NCBI GenBank assembly: GCA_041685935.1
Contig: JAWLES010000098.1
Span: 1-9,035 of the forward strand
Source: JAIPEK01 sp041685935
GTDB taxonomy: Bacteria; Desulfobacterota; Desulfobacteria; Desulfobacterales; Desulfobacteraceae
Direction: 5' to 3'
Length of the DNA: 9,035 nt
Part shown: positions 6,690 to 9,035 of the stretch, piece after piece
How positions within the stretch are numbered: position 1 is the first letter of the stretch
Layout: every line of letters begins with the position of its first letter
Translations under genes and position numbers: made by a program
Notes under the pieces: generated by a model
What the model was told of the DNA's origin: nothing
Seen by the model: only the letters and a program-made list of their open reading frames with translations
Database searches by the model: none

Positions 6690-7288
6690 AAATTAATCCG
6701 GAAAATCCGCAGAAGCGGCAGATCAGAAAAGCGGCAGACATTCTGAAGGAAGGCGGGGTCATCGTCTACCCCACTGACACGTTTTACGGAATCGGATGCG
6801 ATATCATGAACAAAAAGGCGATTGAAAATATCTATCTTCTCAAGCAGAGGGATAAAAAACAGCCTTTCAGTTTCATCTGCCCGAATCTCAAATATATCAG
6901 CCGATACGCCAAGGTTTCCAATTTTGCGTATCGGCATATGAAACGCCTTCTTCCCGGGCCTTATACCTTTATTCTTACAGGGTCCAAAATGGTTCCGAAA
7001 ATCATGCTCACCAAAAGAAAAACAGCAGGGATAAGGGTCCCGGACCACAATATCGCACTCGCCCTTTCAAGCGAGCTCGGCAACCCGATTATATCAACAA
7101 GTGCACTTGATATCGAAGGGGACTCCTTTGAAACCCCTGAACTGCTGTATGAACAGCTTGTCAAAAAGGTGGACGGTTTTATAGACGGGGGCAATGTGCC
7201 CTCTGTTCCATCCAGTGTAGTATCCCTAGTCGGCGATGTACCTGAAATTATCCGATACGGGGCCGGAGATGTTGAAATCTTTGAATAA
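6680..7288 (+). CDS. yciO: YrdC/Sua5/YciO-family protein, YciO type
   Basis: The 202 residues belong to the family that includes TsaC/Sua5, the L-threonylcarbamoyl-AMP synthases of tRNA t6A modification. Motifs seen: GGVIVYPTDTFYGIGC (25-40), KQRDKKQPFS (55-64, the conserved K-x-R), PGPYTFIL (92-99), IRVP (118-121), STSA (139-142) and PSSVV (177-181). The N-terminus (YLKINPENPQKR) and the end (YGAGDVEIFE) most resemble E. coli YciO as I remember it. The Asn of the TsaC STSAN motif is replaced (STSAL), as in YciO. YciO is not established as a t6A synthase, so the reaction here is uncertain. The ATG fits the family N-terminus, but the Shine-Dalgarno GGAG is 15 nt away. An ATT at 6674 would have 9-nt spacing. 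The last 63 nt overlap the sppA 3' end on the opposite strand. Confidence 0.85.
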   Translation: MYLKINPENPQKRQIRKAADILKEGGVIVYPTDTFYGIGCDIMNKKAIENIYLLKQRDKKQPFSFICPNLKYISRYAKVSNFAYRHMKRLLPGPYTFILTGSKMVPKIMLTKRKTAGIRVPDHNIALALSSELGNPIISTSALDIEGDSFETPELLYEQLVKKVDGFIDGGNVPSVPSSVVSLVGDVPEIIRYGAGDVEIFE

Positions 7289-8131
7289 GGACCGGGTGAG
7301 GCGCTTGATAAAAGTAATTCTGTCCTCTCTGGGATATACCGGTTTTATTTCCCCTTTTATGCCTGCAAGGTTTCCTGCAAGACTCAGTGAATCTTCAAAG
7401 TTTCCCAGCTGGTCGATCAGTTTCAGATCCAGGGCCTGTTTTCCAGTATAAATCCTTCCGTCCGCCAGCTCTGAAACCTTTTTCGGGTCCATGCCCCTTC
7501 CATTGGCGGCATCACTGATAAACTGCCGGTGGAGTTCATCCACAACCTTTTGCAGAATCCCCCTTTCCTTATCAGTGATCTCTCTTAAAGGGGAGGCGAT
7601 ATCCTTGTATTCACCACTTTTGATCACTACTGGCGTGAGGCCTATTTTTTCCACGATCTTCTCGATGTTGGCATACTCCATGATCACACCGATGCTGCCG
7701 GTTATGGTGCCGGGGTTGGCAACTATTTTATCAGCAGCCGATGCAATGTAATATCCCCCTGAAGCAGCCACGGACCCGAGGGATGCGATAACGATTTTTT
7801 CCCGCTTGGTCTTAATCAGCTCCCTGTAAATTTCCTGGGAAGGCCCCACTCCGCCGCCGGGGGAATTTACCCGTATTACAAGCGCTTTGATTTGGTTGTT
7901 TTCCCTCATGCGCTTAATGGTCTTAACCGTATCCATGGACGAGGAGATGATCCCGCTGACCTCGATCACACCGACATTCCCTTTCCCCTGAAGTGCATCT
8001 TTAGAACCCAGCTTTTCCTGGAAAAAGAAAAGGCCTGATGTAATCATCAGCATCAAGCAAAGCAGAAAAACTGCAAAAATGGAACTCAGTATCAGTGTAA
8101 AAAAAAGAAACGGATGCCTTCTTGAAAACAT
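7226..8131 (-). CDS. sppA: Signal peptide peptidase SppA, short (36K) type
   Basis: SppA is a membrane-anchored serine protease with a Ser/Lys dyad that degrades signal peptides left in the membrane after secretion. The 301 residues match the short form rather than the duplicated 67K E. coli enzyme. Residues ~8-37 are one hydrophobic anchor after MFSRRHP. The protease domain starts with GVIEVSGII (54-62). It then has ALVIRVNSPGGG (83-94) and SVAASGGYYIA (120-130), with probable nucleophile Ser124, and TITGSIGVI (142-150). SGEYKDIASP (172-181) gives the probable general base Lys176. RIYTGKQALDLKLIDQLG (226-243) is typical of the family. The start has GGGAGG with 4-nt spacing. It follows rpsA, but a strong terminator ends 7 nt upstream of the ribosome binding site. 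The last ~21 residues overlap the YciO-type gene antisense and are poorly conserved in character. Confidence 0.95.
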   Translation of the reverse strand: MFSRRHPFLFFTLILSSIFAVFLLCLMLMITSGLFFFQEKLGSKDALQGKGNVGVIEVSGIISSSMDTVKTIKRMRENNQIKALVIRVNSPGGGVGPSQEIYRELIKTKREKIVIASLGSVAASGGYYIASAADKIVANPGTITGSIGVIMEYANIEKIVEKIGLTPVVIKSGEYKDIASPLREITDKERGILQKVVDELHRQFISDAANGRGMDPKKVSELADGRIYTGKQALDLKLIDQLGNFEDSLSLAGNLAGIKGEIKPVYPREDRITFIKRLTRSLFKDFNISGPVSDNFRYIAD

Positions 8132-8145
8132 AAAACCTCCCTTGA

Positions 8146-8188
8146 ATTAAAAAGGCCGGAATGCAATTTTTTCTGCATATCCGGCCTT
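8146..8188 (-). terminator. Intrinsic terminator downstream of rpsA
   Basis: Read on the minus strand, AAGGCCGGA (8188-8180), a bulged T and ATGCA pair with TGCAT and TCCGGCCTT (8165-8152). This makes a 14-bp stem with one bulge around an 8-nt A-rich loop (GAAAAAAT). TTTTTAATT follows at once (8153-8145). GC-rich base, loop and U-tract together make a textbook Rho-independent terminator starting 35 nt after the rpsA stop. The plus strand lacks a U-tract after the stem, so it acts on rpsA transcription only. The sppA Shine-Dalgarno begins just after the U-tract. Confidence 0.88.
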
Positions 8189-8222
8189 GGAATGTCACGG
8201 CTCTTTCAACTTGTCAAAGATA

Positions 8223-9035
8223 TCATTCGCTCTTTTCTTCGGATTCATCCGAATTTTCGTCTCCGTCTTCCTCCTCTTTTCTGGAATTGAGCTGCTCCTG
8301 GATATTGTCCCGGAGAAGTTCTCCGAACTGGGATTTTGCAGGTTTCATGTTCTTTGCGAATTCTTCCAGAACCTGTTCGTCATCATCATCTTCCAGCCGT
8401 TTGATGGAGAGTCCTATCCGTCTCTCCTGGCTGTTTATGTTCATGACCTTGGCTGTTATGGTATCCCCGACCTGAAAATGCTCCTTGGGGTTGTTTATCT
8501 TTTCCTTTGCAACCTCTGACACATGAACCAGCCCTTCAATACCCTCCTCGATTTCAACGAATACCCCGAAATCGGTGAGATTGGTGATTACTCCGGAAAT
8601 CTCCTTGCCGACCTCGTAGCGTTCGGCCACGGTCTCCCAGGGATCAGGCTGGGTCTGCTTGATACCCAGTGAAAATCTCTCATTGTCTTTATCAATGTCA
8701 AGGACTACAGCCTGTATAACATCATTTTTCTTGTATACCTCGGACGGATGGTTGATCCTCTTTGTCCAGGAGATATCGGAAATATGAACCAGCCCGTCTA
8801 TGTCGTCATCTATACCGATGAAAAGTCCGAATTCCGTGATGTTTTTAATTTTACCCTCGATTACGGTTCCGACTGGATATTTTTTGCTGATTACCTCCCA
8901 CGGATTTTCCATGGTCTGTTTGATTCCGAGTGAAATTCTTCTGCTGTCAGGTTTGATATCAAGCACGACCGCTTCCACCTGTTCTCCTACCGCGACAATC
9001 TGGGATGGATGCCTGACCTTCCTGGTCCATGACAT
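8223..9035 (-). CDS. rpsA: Ribosomal protein S1, C-terminal part, cut by the window edge
   Basis: The visible 270 residues are three S1-type RNA-binding repeats plus a tail: a partial repeat at 1-41, a full one at ~55-127 (VIEGKIKNITEFGLFIGI...DGLVHISDISW) and a last one at ~142-213 (EISGVITNLTDFGVFVEI...EGLVHVSEV). The linkers NPWEVISKKYPVG and DPWETVAERYEVG are characteristic of S1. By alignment from memory these correspond to repeats 4-6 of the E. coli protein. The methionine at the window edge (MSWTRKVRHPS) is internal, as this is the middle of a repeat, so the true start lies outside. S1 binds mRNA on the 30S subunit and helps initiation on structured leaders. The tail from ~214 is very acidic and ends SDESEEKSE. 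The gene ends in a strong terminator, with sppA behind it. Confidence 0.95.
   Translation of the reverse strand: MSWTRKVRHPSQIVAVGEQVEAVVLDIKPDSRRISLGIKQTMENPWEVISKKYPVGTVIEGKIKNITEFGLFIGIDDDIDGLVHISDISWTKRINHPSEVYKKNDVIQAVVLDIDKDNERFSLGIKQTQPDPWETVAERYEVGKEISGVITNLTDFGVFVEIEEGIEGLVHVSEVAKEKINNPKEHFQVGDTITAKVMNINSQERRIGLSIKRLEDDDDEQVLEEFAKNMKPAKSQFGELLRDNIQEQLNSRKEEEDGDENSDESEEKSE

Noticed and set aside
8189..8217. Perfect TTGACA -35 on the minus strand at 8217-8212, as a possible sppA promoter
   Set aside because: At 16-18 nt spacing the -10 candidates (CATTCC and neighbours) match poorly. A start there would also fall in the terminator stem.
1..9035. Search for a hidden defence, CRISPR, phage or mobile element
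   Set aside because: No repeat-spacer array, transposase or integrase motif, terminal inverted repeat or toxin/nuclease signature was seen. Almost all coding space belongs to core housekeeping families in tight order.

Overview
The window looks like ordinary chromosomal housekeeping DNA from a Gram-negative bacterium. The gene set (guaB next to dnaE, rpsA followed by sppA, a DjlA-type co-chaperone and a DUF362-like gene) and the protein flavour suggest a Desulfobacterota/deltaproteobacterial sulfate-reducer type. That placement is an inference from family resemblance; no marker gene in the window proves it. I see no transposase, integrase, phage gene, CRISPR array, tRNA or rRNA.

Layout, left to right. 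(1) Positions 1-885, minus strand: djlA (membrane-anchored TerB plus J-domain co-chaperone), and just downstream the first ~41 codons of a DUF362-like protein that runs off the left edge. The DUF362 frame has no ATG, GTG or TTG at its N-terminus and appears to start at an ATA that overlaps the djlA stop. (2) Positions 886-1273, plus strand: a promoter-like sequence and a small unrecognised protein with one membrane helix and a very acidic tail, divergent from djlA. (3) Positions 1314-6349, minus strand: guaB (IMP dehydrogenase) followed 50 nt later by dnaE (replicative DNA polymerase III alpha), probably one transcript, with a 7-bp hairpin between them. (4) Positions 6350-6679: a 330-nt AT-rich gap between divergent guaB and a YciO-type gene. 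It holds promoter candidates for both directions, a short direct repeat, and a leader with two Shine-Dalgarno/ATG units and an anti-Shine-Dalgarno sequence between them. (5) Positions 6680-7288, plus strand: a YrdC/Sua5/YciO-family gene whose 3' end overlaps, tail to tail by 63 bp, (6) sppA (signal peptide peptidase, minus strand, 7226-8131). (7) Positions 8146-8188: a strong intrinsic terminator on the minus strand, between sppA and (8) the 3' part of rpsA (ribosomal protein S1), which runs off the right edge.

Functionally the window joins purine nucleotide supply (GuaB), replication (DnaE), translation (S1, possibly YciO) and envelope protein quality control (SppA, DjlA). I did not find a convincing new defence or mobile system. 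The items most worth checking are regulatory or architectural: the ATA start, the YciO-gene leader, the terminator placed directly before the sppA ribosome binding site, and the antisense gene overlap.
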